64,000 nt of DNA from Ostreococcus lucimarinus CCE9901 (Eukaryota; Chlorophyta; Mamiellophyceae; Mamiellales; Bathycoccaceae), in the NCBI RefSeq assembly GCF_000092065.1, contig NC_009364.1:1-64000 (forward strand). Direction: 5' to 3'. Each line of letters starts with the position of its first letter. Within the stretch, counting starts at the first letter, position 1. The translations under genes and the position numbers were made by a program. Positions 38,778 to 48,356 of the stretch are shown piece after piece. The notes under the pieces were generated by a model that worked only from the letters and a program-made list of their open reading frames with translations, was not told where the DNA came from and ran no database searches.

Positions 38778-40886
38778 CTATTGTTGTATGAGTGGTCGAA
38801 ACCCTCCATTAACTTCTATCAACGAATCCTTTCCTAGCAAATCTCTAATCACTTTTTCTGGATCTCTCGATCCCCCGTGTCGCAATAATTTGTCACGAAG
38901 ACTCTCCGCCGCGCCCGCCGCGAGGCTGTCGCCCTCAAAGTAACGCTTCCAAATGTCATCGGCCAGGACATCGGCGTACAGGTACGAGTAATATGTCGCT
39001 CCGTAGCCGACAAAGTGACCAAATCTAAGCTCCCAATTCGTACCGGACACAGGTTTGAACATACTGTGCTCGTTTTGAATCGTTGCAGCGAGATCAGCGA
39101 TCGATTTTGACGATAGTTCGGATGTTTGGTTGTGAAGCTCGAGATCGGTCAACGCGAAGACAACCTGTTGTTGCGACTCAATCGAACGAAATATATTCCT
39201 CGACTTGCGCAACGCGGAAATCATGGCGTCAGGTATGGGCTCGTGCGTCATGTAGTGTTTTCCAAGAAGCTTCAAAGCACTTGGATCCCACGCAAAGTGC
39301 TCGAATAAATGACTCGGAACCTCAACGATGTCCATTGGCGCTCGAGTTCCAGACAAATGTTGGAATTCTGTATCCGAAAGCACAGAGTGCATGGCGTGAC
39401 CAAACTCGTGTAAAAACGTTTCCACTTCTCCGTGACTTAACAAAGATCGCCCTTTGCCCGATACGGGAGGGAAGTTACACACGAGAGCGACCGATGGGTG
39501 CTGCCGTTCTGTGGGCGACACCATGCGGCTACACCGAATGACAAAGTGTGCGGCGTGATTAAACTTTCCCGGCCTCGGGAGCAAGTCCAAATAAATCGTC
39601 CCTCGCATGTCTCCATCACGAGTCTTCACCACTAGTTTCTTCAGGTCATTCGTCCATCCTTCGCCAGGTGCCAACTCCTGCAGTTCGATGCGTAAACCGA
39701 GAACTCTCGCAAGAAGCTCGCCGATGCCGACGATGACGCCTTCCAAAGGGAAATACTCCGCAATCGCGGCCGAATTGAATTCGCACTCGTGTCCACGCGC
39801 TTGTGCCATCGCGTAAGTTTTGTCCCACACCGATATGTGTTTGCCGTGATTATACTTTTCAATGACGGCGTACTCGTCCTTTGCGCTCTGCCGAAGGACA
39901 TCCGATAGACTCAACAAGAACTCGCGAACGGCGTCGGGTGATCGAGCAAGCAACGGTGCGGTGGCATATTTGGCATATGTTTCGAATCCTAGAGAATGCG
40001 CGACACCAGCACGAGAAGATATGAGGTTGGCCAAAACGTCTTTGTTTGGCTCGGGTCCAGTGTTCGCCGCTATGAAGACGTCTCGGCGCGCGTTTGAATC
40101 CCTCAGGTGTCTCAACATCAACGACGAGTTCGATGAATCTACCAACCCCGTCCATAGCTTACCATCATTACTTCGAAACTGGTCTCGCACTGTCTTCGGG
40201 AGCGAACTCAGCGTGCTCTTGTCGAGCGATACTCTGCTCGCTAACTCTGGGCGCAACAAATTCCGTTGAAACTCCATCCCGAGCTCAAGACTTCGCGACA
40301 AGCTCCCGTCGAAATCCCGTCGCCTCGCCGGGTCGAGATGAATACCTCCGCGTTCAAAATCTTCTTGCAAAGTAAGCGCCACGCGCGCGCCCTCGTCGCT
40401 CAAATTCTTTGCGTCCCTCTCTCGCGCGCTCCGCAACGCCTCGTACAAGTCGCCGTCGGCGTTCAAGCTTGCAACGTAATCTTGTAGTCGCACGTACGCC
40501 TTCTCCGCCGCGATGACGTATTCGCGCGAAGGATGCGTGTGACGACACACCTCCGCGACGTCCACGACTCGACAGACCTCATCAGATATCTCATCCAACG
40601 CCCCGACGCTCGCCGCGCTCGGCGCCGCCGCCTTGAGCGCGCGCGCCATCGCCTCGCACTTCGATATCGTCTCTCGCGCCAAGCGATCGAAATCTTCGGG
40701 CGCGCGCAAACCTTGAAGATCGTATAACCCCTGAGCGCTCGCCGTCGCCGTCGATCGCGCGCGATGCTCCGTCCACGGTCGACGAAACCCGTCGTGCGCG
40801 CCCAACGACCCATCGCCGTGTGACACATACTCGACCGTCCACGCGCGCGCGCGCCGCGTGAGACCGGTCCACGCGCGCCGCACCAT
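38778..40886 (-). CDS. MIP: Mitochondrial intermediate peptidase (M3 family, Oct1/MIP)
   Basis: 702 residues from ATG 40886 (MVRRAWTGLTRRARAW), a basic leader suited to mitochondrial import; the frame extends a few codons further only via GTG. MIP removes an octapeptide from mitochondrial precursors after the main processing peptidase. The thimet zinc motif HEFGH (FLHEFGHAMHSVLSD) lies at about residue 493, with the third ligand in IVEVPSHLFEHFAWD. The opening GLYDLQGLRAPEDF is typical of MIP rather than of cytosolic thimet oligopeptidase. It is divergent from the cupin-8 gene with 342 bp between starts. Confidence 0.92.
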   Translation of the reverse strand: MVRRAWTGLTRRARAWTVEYVSHGDGSLGAHDGFRRPWTEHRARSTATASAQGLYDLQGLRAPEDFDRLARETISKCEAMARALKAAAPSAASVGALDEISDEVCRVVDVAEVCRHTHPSREYVIAAEKAYVRLQDYVASLNADGDLYEALRSARERDAKNLSDEGARVALTLQEDFERGGIHLDPARRRDFDGSLSRSLELGMEFQRNLLRPELASRVSLDKSTLSSLPKTVRDQFRSNDGKLWTGLVDSSNSSLMLRHLRDSNARRDVFIAANTGPEPNKDVLANLISSRAGVAHSLGFETYAKYATAPLLARSPDAVREFLLSLSDVLRQSAKDEYAVIEKYNHGKHISVWDKTYAMAQARGHECEFNSAAIAEYFPLEGVIVGIGELLARVLGLRIELQELAPGEGWTNDLKKLVVKTRDGDMRGTIYLDLLPRPGKFNHAAHFVIRCSRMVSPTERQHPSVALVCNFPPVSGKGRSLLSHGEVETFLHEFGHAMHSVLSDTEFQHLSGTRAPMDIVEVPSHLFEHFAWDPSALKLLGKHYMTHEPIPDAMISALRKSRNIFRSIESQQQVVFALTDLELHNQTSELSSKSIADLAATIQNEHSMFKPVSGTNWELRFGHFVGYGATYYSYLYADVLADDIWKRYFEGDSLAAGAAESLRDKLLRHGGSRDPEKVIRDLLGKDSLIEVNGGFRPLIQQ

Positions 40887-41228
40887 GTCGAGCGAACGCA
40901 CGGGCGTCGACGAGCGGCGCGGGCGCTCGCGCGTGCCCCCGCGCGCGGCGCTGTGCCGTTTGACGCGCGTCGATCGAAGTGTACATATAAATACATATAA
41001 ATACTGATGATAGTACCATCAGAAAAGTCAGGGTTAATGTCATAAACATCCCGACACCCCGAACTCGCGCGAAAATGCACGGTCGCGTCGTCGTTTTCCT
41101 CGATCGAACGACGAGCGTTACTGCGAAACGGCCGACGCAGGACAGCACAGGCTGGCGCGACGGGGCGACGCGAGGCGCCACGGTGGACGACGCGCGCGGC
41201 CGGATCGTTTCATCAGACGTCCGTCGCG
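40887..41228. promoter_or_regulatory. Divergent promoter with TATA-like words and inverted repeat
   Basis: The 342-bp space between the peptidase and cupin-8 starts has an AT-rich island at about 40978-41010 with two ATATAAATA words, an inverted repeat CTGATG-ATAGTAC-CATCAG at about 41004-41022, and the telo-box-like word CAGGGTTAATG at about 41029-41039. The rest is GC-rich and holds no supported gene. Confidence 0.5.
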
Positions 41229-42875
41229 ATGGTCGACGACGCAAAGACGGTGACGCGCGCGCCCGCGTCGACGAAAGATTGTCGATTCGGTCGAGGTGTG
41301 GTCAAGGCGAGACGAGGACGTGCGAGGCGAGGCGAAGATGGGAGCGCGACGTCCGCGCTCGCGGTGATCGCACCGTTAGAAAAGGTGTTTCGCATGGATT
41401 TGATGTCGACTGAGGATGGAATGGGGCAGGAGCGCGACGATGATCCGCCGGCACGGTTTCCCGCTTCGACGGCGCCCGGGGGCGCTCGAGCGAGGCGCGA
41501 TTTTAAATCAATGAACGCCAGGGAGCATCACGAGTGCATGGGAGAGATGATGCGAAGTCAACCGATCGCACTCGCGAAAACTGGAGTTTTGGGGGACGTG
41601 AGCTCTAGATACGTCGCCGATCGCGTCGAAGGGTTAGAGCAAACGTGGGATTTTGACCGAGTCGCGTCGTCGCTCGGCTCGAGCGAGTGGGAGTGTTTGA
41701 TGTGTCCTTCAACCGAGCACAAATTTACGGTGTGCGACGACAGTAAGAACGCACACGGTTCTTATTATCACATACGTGAGCCCGCGGTTGAAAAGATGCT
41801 GTGTAAATTCAAAGACTTCGCGCAGTGCGCTCGAAGCTGGAGAGAAAAGTCAATCTTATTCGACGCAGAAATATTGCGCCCCGTGGCGAAGACGGGAGAG
41901 GACGGCGAGCGGCGAGACGATCTTCCGCTTGAAAGCGATTTTAATGGGAACTGTCCTAAGGACTTTATCGATGACATTCGTAAAGGTATCAATTGGAAGT
42001 GGTTGAACTCGCTGATTCGAGCGCAGCGCTTTGGCCGCCTGCTGTCTATGCGACTCGTCGCCGGCCATCGAGACGGCTTGACGCCGGCTCGATATATCTT
42101 GGAAGACTCAATTCATCTTCAAGTACACGGACGAAGGCGGATTTTATTGATTTCTCCAGAATACTCGTTTAAGGGTATGTATCCATACCCGGTAGCGCAT
42201 CCTTACGACGGCTACAGCATGGTTGACCTCGACGACGTCAATTACGGCCAGACGCCGGCGTTTGCTGCGGTGCGCGGTCAAAGCTTCATACTCGAGCCTG
42301 GAGACTTACTGTACATTCCACGCGGGTGGTGGAGACACGAGCAAGGATTATCAAAAGAGCACATATCGCTCGATTTGAGGTTCTCTCCCGGTAAACGAGC
42401 GCGAGATCGCCATGTCGCGGTACTTCCAGTTTCTCGCGACATCGAGGAACGACTGGCGAGAACCGAGGGCGTCGAGCAGATCAAACATTGGATCAAAGTA
42501 ATCGCAGAAGCGGATGATGCGAATTGGATAGACTTGAGCACTGTCAAGGGACACAGGCGTATTGTGATGGCCCAAATGGTGCGAGACGAAGTGGATTTGA
42601 GTCTTGGCCGAGGGACTTGGCAGGCGTTCCTTCGCACCGTCATCGACGGTAGACTCGACCCGACGCCTTGGTTGAACATCTCATTCAGAGAGCCGCTATA
42701 CCTGTCAGACAAACCCGTTCACGTCCCAGACACGCGAAGTGATCTCGAGAGCGAATTTCCAGAGTTCTTCGTCGCTAAGCTGAAAAAAGAAGGGTACAAC
42801 GTCGATTATACGCCCGTATCGGTTTTCAATCCAAATCATCCCGATACCATTGCGAAGGTCCCGCCGCCGCGATAG
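41229..42875 (+). CDS. Cupin-8/JmjC-like protein lacking canonical metal ligands
   Basis: 548 residues from ATG 41229 (alternative starts at 41395 and 41404). The fold is that of the cupin-8 branch of JmjC oxygenases (FIH, JMJD5-like): N-terminal QPIALAKTGVL, then LTPARYILEDSIHLQVHGRRRILLISPE (strand with the first ligand pair) and ILEPGDLLYIPRGWWRHEQ (third ligand). Aligned on these landmarks, the HxD pair (usual TPLHYD) is Arg-Tyr-Ile at about residues 286-288 and the third His (usual GWWH) is Arg. So the usual 2-His-1-Asp iron site appears absent and the protein may be non-catalytic. It converges on an intact JmjC gene with 72 bp between ends. Confidence 0.75.
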   Translation: MVDDAKTVTRAPASTKDCRFGRGVVKARRGRARRGEDGSATSALAVIAPLEKVFRMDLMSTEDGMGQERDDDPPARFPASTAPGGARARRDFKSMNAREHHECMGEMMRSQPIALAKTGVLGDVSSRYVADRVEGLEQTWDFDRVASSLGSSEWECLMCPSTEHKFTVCDDSKNAHGSYYHIREPAVEKMLCKFKDFAQCARSWREKSILFDAEILRPVAKTGEDGERRDDLPLESDFNGNCPKDFIDDIRKGINWKWLNSLIRAQRFGRLLSMRLVAGHRDGLTPARYILEDSIHLQVHGRRRILLISPEYSFKGMYPYPVAHPYDGYSMVDLDDVNYGQTPAFAAVRGQSFILEPGDLLYIPRGWWRHEQGLSKEHISLDLRFSPGKRARDRHVAVLPVSRDIEERLARTEGVEQIKHWIKVIAEADDANWIDLSTVKGHRRIVMAQMVRDEVDLSLGRGTWQAFLRTVIDGRLDPTPWLNISFREPLYLSDKPVHVPDTRSDLESEFPEFFVAKLKKEGYNVDYTPVSVFNPNHPDTIAKVPPPR

Positions 42876-42947
42876 TCCTCGCGATAGTCCTCAGCTGACG
42901 GTAGCGTTGAATTATAATGTACATTACAACAAAAATGTCACATCGTT

Positions 42948-45032
42948 TCATGAGTCGTGGCGCGATCGTGTCACGTCTCCTTGGGGGGGGCGAATTCTTT
43001 CATCGGCCCAGAAATCGACATATTCGTCAAACTTGGGGCAGCAGCGATGATGTCGAAACATTCCTGTTTCTTTTTCGAGTCGCTTGTAGACTTCGTTCAC
43101 TTCCTCCGCCGCGGGTTTCCAGTCCATGTACGCAAAGTTGACCGCAGCTTTCCAGCCGTCGCCCAAATTCACGCCCCAGTGAACGGATCCGTAGTCGGTG
43201 ACGACGTATTCGCCCGCTCTTTGAACGTGTCGATAAACATGGATCTTCTCTTCGCCATTCACGCGCTTTGAATTCCAATCCTGGATCCGCGCCGGATCGA
43301 GCCAAAGCCTGCGCATCTCGAGAATGTCAACCGTGTATTCCGCGCCGAGCGTTTCTTGCAAATACGTGTGCAGCAAGTACAGATCGGATCGAGGAATACT
43401 ATACCAAACGACCGCCGAATGCGAGTCCGGACGAGCCAAGATGACATTTGCCGAAGCGAACGCGTAGTCCTCGAAATGCAAGGGGAAAATAGACCCGACA
43501 CCCATGTAGTAAAGCCAAGGAGACACGATGCCGACGCCCCAGAGTCGAGTCTCGCTCGCCTTCTCCGTGGCCATCTCGGCGGCTTCTAAGACGGCGGCTT
43601 CTATCACAGTACCAGCGGAGCTGTGCTTTTTGCCCTTCTTCTTATCTTCTCGCCGTTCGATTCTCCGTTGAACGGCAGATTGGTCTACTTTCGTAACCAC
43701 TCCGCCCGTTCGCCCTTTCTCCTCCGCTCGGGCCTCCTCCGCCGACTGCGGCGTTGCGCAGTCCAGGGCGGCGTCGAGAGACAGCCTCTTATTCACCACG
43801 TTCTGGGTTTCACACAGCTCCAAACACCGTCGTAACACACTTGGCTTTCTCTGACCCAGTAATCGAGGATCCCAAGGATGGGTTTGGGGCGTTTCAGACG
43901 CGTCCACGGCTCGAACATTCTTCATGAGTGCCTCCATCGCGATGCCTTGAAGGTATGGAAACTGGAGTGGAAAACCAGAATGAATTTGCTGTAAGAACCA
44001 GCATTCACGAGCGTTGACGTCCATGAGTCTAAACTGATCGGCGTGCGTACGACATCGCTCTTGAAAATCTTCCACAAAGGCGCCGATTTCCATGTTGGAG
44101 TCCACGTCATTCATCGCTCGAAACGGCTCGAGCAGGCCCGTCTTTCTGTCCGGCAAGTTTTGTCTAATGTACTGATAGTCGGGTCCAAGGGTGCGGAGCT
44201 TGATGGATTTGGTGCCGACCCAAGACAAGTCACACAGCGCGCTCGTATCGTCTAAGATGTCCCACCCATCGCTAATCTTGATCACCATCGCCCCTTGCTT
44301 GCCGAACTCGCTCCACCACGCTTTGTCTTCGCCTTGCAACAGTTGCTCTGGCGTCACGCCTAGATTCATGCAACTGTACACCGTGGGCAGCGTCGACGTG
44401 TCGTTTTTCCGCATGCTTTTGTGCGTGCGCAGCTCGCACAGTTTGATCGATTCGGGCCCAGTTCGCGAGGGCTTGGACGTCACCGGGGGTGGCGTTCGTC
44501 CGCTCGTCGTCTCGTGTCGCAAGTGCACCGCCGTCTCCTCGCTCGAGTTCGCCCCTGAGCTCGAGTGGTGGTCGTGATCGCCGCTAACGATGGCATCCTC
44601 AAACGTCGCACCTTTACCGTCCCAAATCCCGCGCGCGCGCGCCGGCTCCTCGTACCTGTACGCCGGCTCTGGACTCAACTCGCCCGCCGCGAATTTCGCC
44701 GCGAATCTCGCCCTCTTCTCCTCAAAGTCTCGCTTCTCCTCCATCTCGTGCGGCTCCATCCGTTCGCGTTCACCGTTATCGCACACGTTCAACGCCCGAT
44801 GCGGTCGCTCGGCGTGATATCGCCGCATCGCTCGCTTCGCCGCGTCGTTCCCTCGCCGCCGCTTCCCGCGTCGGCGTTCGCCTTCGCGTTCGCGTCCCGC
44901 CGCCTCCTTCCCTCGCCGCGCCCCCTCGCCGCGCCTTCCCGTCGTCCGTCGACGCGCGTTCGCCTCCGCGCTTTCGCACCATCTCGTCGCCGATCCCGGG
45001 CCGTCGTCTTCGCGCGCGCGCTCCCACGCCAT
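42948..45032 (-). CDS. JmjC-domain protein, probable lysine demethylase-type dioxygenase
   Basis: 694 residues from ATG 45032 (MAWERARED); the open frame continues far upstream but as Arg-rich low complexity across the promoter and neighbouring gene. JmjC enzymes use Fe(II) and 2-oxoglutarate to demethylate lysines, usually on histones. The catalytic core at about residues 500-640 has GSIFPLHFEDYAFAS (HxE ligands, near 519) and SVHWGVNLGDGWKAAVNFA (third His, near 614); the usual KDM pattern of Cys/Glu after this His is changed. The last residues MFRHHRCCPKFDEYVDF hold paired Cys. An N-terminal JmjN domain is not obvious. Upstream of the core are an acidic/basic linker and a long helical region. 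Target residue is unknown. Confidence 0.8.
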   Translation of the reverse strand: MAWERAREDDGPGSATRWCESAEANARRRTTGRRGEGARRGKEAAGREREGERRRGKRRRGNDAAKRAMRRYHAERPHRALNVCDNGERERMEPHEMEEKRDFEEKRARFAAKFAAGELSPEPAYRYEEPARARGIWDGKGATFEDAIVSGDHDHHSSSGANSSEETAVHLRHETTSGRTPPPVTSKPSRTGPESIKLCELRTHKSMRKNDTSTLPTVYSCMNLGVTPEQLLQGEDKAWWSEFGKQGAMVIKISDGWDILDDTSALCDLSWVGTKSIKLRTLGPDYQYIRQNLPDRKTGLLEPFRAMNDVDSNMEIGAFVEDFQERCRTHADQFRLMDVNARECWFLQQIHSGFPLQFPYLQGIAMEALMKNVRAVDASETPQTHPWDPRLLGQRKPSVLRRCLELCETQNVVNKRLSLDAALDCATPQSAEEARAEEKGRTGGVVTKVDQSAVQRRIERREDKKKGKKHSSAGTVIEAAVLEAAEMATEKASETRLWGVGIVSPWLYYMGVGSIFPLHFEDYAFASANVILARPDSHSAVVWYSIPRSDLYLLHTYLQETLGAEYTVDILEMRRLWLDPARIQDWNSKRVNGEEKIHVYRHVQRAGEYVVTDYGSVHWGVNLGDGWKAAVNFAYMDWKPAAEEVNEVYKRLEKETGMFRHHRCCPKFDEYVDFWADERIRPPQGDVTRSRHDS

Positions 45033-45470
45033 GTCGAGATTCGCGTCTCCGACGACCGACGCTCGTCGACGACGCGCGCGCGGATCGCGGCGCGTCGACG
45101 CGCGTCGACGCGGCGCGCGAAGCGCCGAGAACGTCGACGAGCGTTCGCGTCGGAGCGCGTCGGACGCCGCGCTCTGACGCGCGCTGACGCGCGCTGACGC
45201 CGACGAATGACGATTCGTCGACGCCGAGACGCGACCGCGACGACGGACGCGCGCCGAGACGAACGCGCGCGTCGCGGGCGACGACGCGATTCGGGGCGTC
45301 GGCGTGCGTCGGCGTGCGTGGGTTCTCTCATGGCGTTCACGACGCGTTGAATGCGGAAACGTGACGGGTATAATTAGGGTTGCGACGGCATCACCGGACG
45401 GGACGCCAGGCTTTCTTCCCGACGCGACCGGCGCGACCGGCGCTCCGGCGCGTCGGCACTCGTCGACGCG
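45033..45470. promoter_or_regulatory. Divergent JmjC/RING-CH promoter with telo-box
   Basis: This 438-bp space is very CG-rich, with short Arg-coding-like frames on every strand that I do not accept as genes. A telo-box word TTAGGGTTG lies at 45374-45382, about 90 bp upstream of the RING-CH ATG, within a short AT island (ATAATTAGGG). Confidence 0.55.
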
Positions 45471-46739
45471 ATGGGCGGACGCGTGCGACGATCGAACGAT
45501 CGCGCGCGCGCGAACGACGCGACGCGCGCGGACGAAGAGATGGGCGACGCGGACGCCGCGCGGGCGAACGCGAACGCGAACGCGAACGACGCGACGACGG
45601 CGCCGCGCGGTGAAGGTGCGGGGAAAAATCGCGCGATTCGTTCGATTGATTGTCGCGTCGCGTCGACGCGTCGTGCGTTGGCGAGTTCGATGAGACTGAC
45701 GAGGGCGCGCGCGCGCGGACGCACAGACGATCAGTGCTGGATTTGCCTGGACGGGGACACCGCGGACAGAGAGGTGCGCGCGCGACGACGCGCGACGACG
45801 CGCGCGACTCGATCGCCAAGATAGGCTTTTCCCATACAAATGTGACTTTTTGGGCGAAAATATCTTTCGCGCGAGATCCCGCGTTTTTGGTGGCGTGTGT
45901 GTAAACAAACGGTCGGACCGGGACCGGGACCGGTTCGCGTCGGACGCGTCCGGAGCGCCCGGAGCGCGACACGGGGGGTGGGCCGGAGCGATGAGACTGA
46001 CCGATGATCGCGCGTTCGCCTCGCGCAGTTGTATCATCCGTGCGCGTGTCCGCGATGGGCGCACGCCAAGTGCGTGGCGCGATGGCAGTTGCAGTGCTCG
46101 GGGAAGCCGGAGGAGGTGACGTGCAAATTTTGCGCGTCCAGACTGCCGGATTGGCGAGCGACGCTGTTCAAAGACGTAGTGCGCGCGAGTGACGACGCTG
46201 TGGTGCCGACGTCGACGAGTGGATCGAAGAAGAGAAACAGTATGGATGAACGTTTACTACGCAGTTCCGCGGACGGAGACGACCAAGAAGCGGGGACGCC
46301 CGGCGACGAAGAGACGGACCACAAAGACGGACCGGGAGAAATCAAGGGCGATATCATCGTCAAGTTTAATAATATCTCGTTCCGATGCCAAGTTCGCACC
46401 GGGCCGGATGGATTGGCGGATTTCATGCGGCAAATCAGAGAACGTTGCGGGATACCGGAGGAGAAGATGAAATCGCTCAACCTCACGTATCGGTGCAAGG
46501 ATCCGAACAACGGGATGCCGATGACGTTGGAAGGGCTGAACGAGAGCGCTTTCGATGCCGCGGTTTTATGCTCGGCGGTTCAAGATAAGATCAAGCATCA
46601 AGCTCGCGTCGATTCGGCGGTAAAGTCTTCTCGAACTACCGAAATTACGTCTAGATCCAATAGAAGGCGTTCCGGTGACCGCAACTCCTTCGAGGAAGGT
46701 CGCCGTGAACAAGTCTCAGCGTTTCGACGATTCGAATGA
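45471..46739 (+). CDS. RING-CH zinc-finger protein, two exons
   Basis: Exon 1 45471-45773 and exon 2 46029-46739, joined in phase 0 across a 255-nt GT-AG intron (45774-46028), give 337 residues. RING-CH (MARCH-type) domains are E3 ubiquitin ligases. The finger is complete only after splicing: C89, C92 (CWIC) in exon 1; C106, C108, H113, C116 (YHPCACPRWAHAKC) and C133, C136 (CKFC) in exon 2, the C4HC3 order. A C-terminal block at about residues 205-290 (GDIIVKFNNISFRCQV...LNLTYRCKDPNNGMPMTL) has a PB1/ubiquitin-like look. No membrane segment is seen, unlike most MARCH ligases. Start codons at 45541 or 45690 are possible. Confidence 0.83.
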
Positions 46740-46944
46740 GGACCCGTAAGGAGCTTTCGTTGTCAACATCGTTCAAGACGAGTGGAATTTTTGTACACGA
46801 CGCAGCGATACGAGCTGTTTTTTTGTATTAAGCGCAAACTTTTGTACCGCGTATGTGCGGCGGTCGTTCTGTAATAAACGATCGTGTAACATTATGAATA
46901 AAATACTACAACCATGCACGCAAAAAACACGCTCAATCAAATTC

Positions 46945-48040
46945 CTAAAACATTTCCGCCACCATGCTCGCCGCGTCGTTTTGCCCTTGGAATCCGCTGA
47001 GCTCGGCGAGCTTTTCGAGCGTCTGTTCGCCTTCTAGTTTCTTCCCATTGATCACCCACGTCGGGAACCCCTCCACTTTCGCCGCATCACACGCCGTAGC
47101 CACGGGCGTGCCTCGTTCCCACCCATCTGGGAAGCACTCCACGTACGGAATCTGCGCCCCAGCGCCGAACGTCTCCTTTTGTTCGATGCAGTGCGAGCAC
47201 CAAAACGCGCCGTACATCTTCGCTCCGGTCTCTGCGAGATGTTTCGCGAGTGCGCGAGAGTATGCCGTAGACGTTTGCTCCAACTGCGCGGGCGCGTAGG
47301 CTAGTTTCAACCCTTGAGTGTTTTTCGCGTCCGGGCTCTCCGTGAGCACGATGCTCATCGTCAAAACCGTGACGACGTACAACGCGATGGCCGGCGGGAA
47401 CGCGTTGGCGCTCTCTCTCGAACTCAGACCCGCGAAACCGACGCCAAAAAGCGTGAGCGACAGAGCGGCGGACGTCAAGCAGTACAAGCACTCCACACCA
47501 CCGAGCTTGAAGGCTAAAACAAAAAGTAAATACGACGACACGCCGGCTAATCCCGTGGCGCCGAAGAAGAGTAACACGCGCGCCTTGCCGTAGGATGACT
47601 CCAAATCCTTATCGCGTCCGTCGTCGCCTTGCTTCACGAGCTCGTCTTGCATACCCGCCCCCCACCACGCCAGCGCGGCGACCAAACCGTACGCCACCGC
47701 CCCGAACGCGGACAGCGGAATCCCAAACAACTCGGCGTATCCGCTATTCAACGCCGTCTGACACCCGCCCACGGGACACGCCACTTCCCCCCCCGTGAGC
47801 TTTTGCACCGCCAAATACGTCGATTCTAACGCCCCGAATCCCGCTAACCCGGCCATCACGCGCAGAGGCGGACGCGGGAGCGGTCCGGGCGGCAGACTCG
47901 GAGCCGGTTTCGGCTTCGCCTTCGTCTCCGTCGCCGGCTCATCCGTCAGCGCCGGCGCGCTCGCGGGTTCACCGTTCTCCGCCTCGACGACGACCCGCGC
48001 GCGTCGTTCGCGCGCGTCGCGCGCGTCCCATCGTCTCGTT

Positions 48041-48081
<41 letters not shown>

Positions 48082-48144
48082 TCGTCGCGTCCATCGTCCT
48101 CGACGCACCGACGCGCGCGCACCGATCGTCCCCGTCGCCAACAT
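46945..48144 (-). CDS. LTO1: LTO1-type VKOR-thioredoxin fusion, thylakoid
   Basis: 399 residues, single exon. LTO1 forms disulfides in the thylakoid lumen and supports photosystem II assembly. The leader has a 13-residue Thr run and Arg-rich stretch (transit peptide), then a Pro-rich segment. The VKOR domain (about 95-265) has four to five membrane segments, the loop pair C123/C128 (CPVGGC) and the quinone-side CLYC (C219, C222). The fused lumenal thioredoxin-like domain carries WCSHC (C316, C319). The order is that of cyanobacterial and plant LTO1. No missing residues are seen. It is divergent from the oxygenase-like gene. Confidence 0.95.
48043..48081. repeat. (CGT)n microsatellite coding the LTO1 Thr run
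   Basis: About thirteen trinucleotide units, read as ACG (Thr) codons on the minus strand in the LTO1 transit peptide. Confidence 0.85.
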
Positions 48145-48356
48145 CGCGCGCCGCCGTTCGCGTCCGCGCTCGCGTCGCGCGCGTCGAGCCCTCGACCGCG
48201 CCGCGCGCCGGCGTCACCGTCCTCGCGCGCGCGCGTCCGCGTCGTCGCCGCTCGCGCGCGCGTCGGATTTTGCGGATAACGCGTCGTCGATTCGTCGATT
48301 CGTCGATTCGCTCGACGCGGCACTCGCGCGCGCCGCGTCGCGCGCGACTCGCGTCG

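Noticed and set aside
45033-46064. N-terminal extension of the JmjC protein by 344 codons
   Set aside because: Arg/Ser/Ala low complexity over the divergent promoter and RING-CH gene; the ATG at 45032 fits better.
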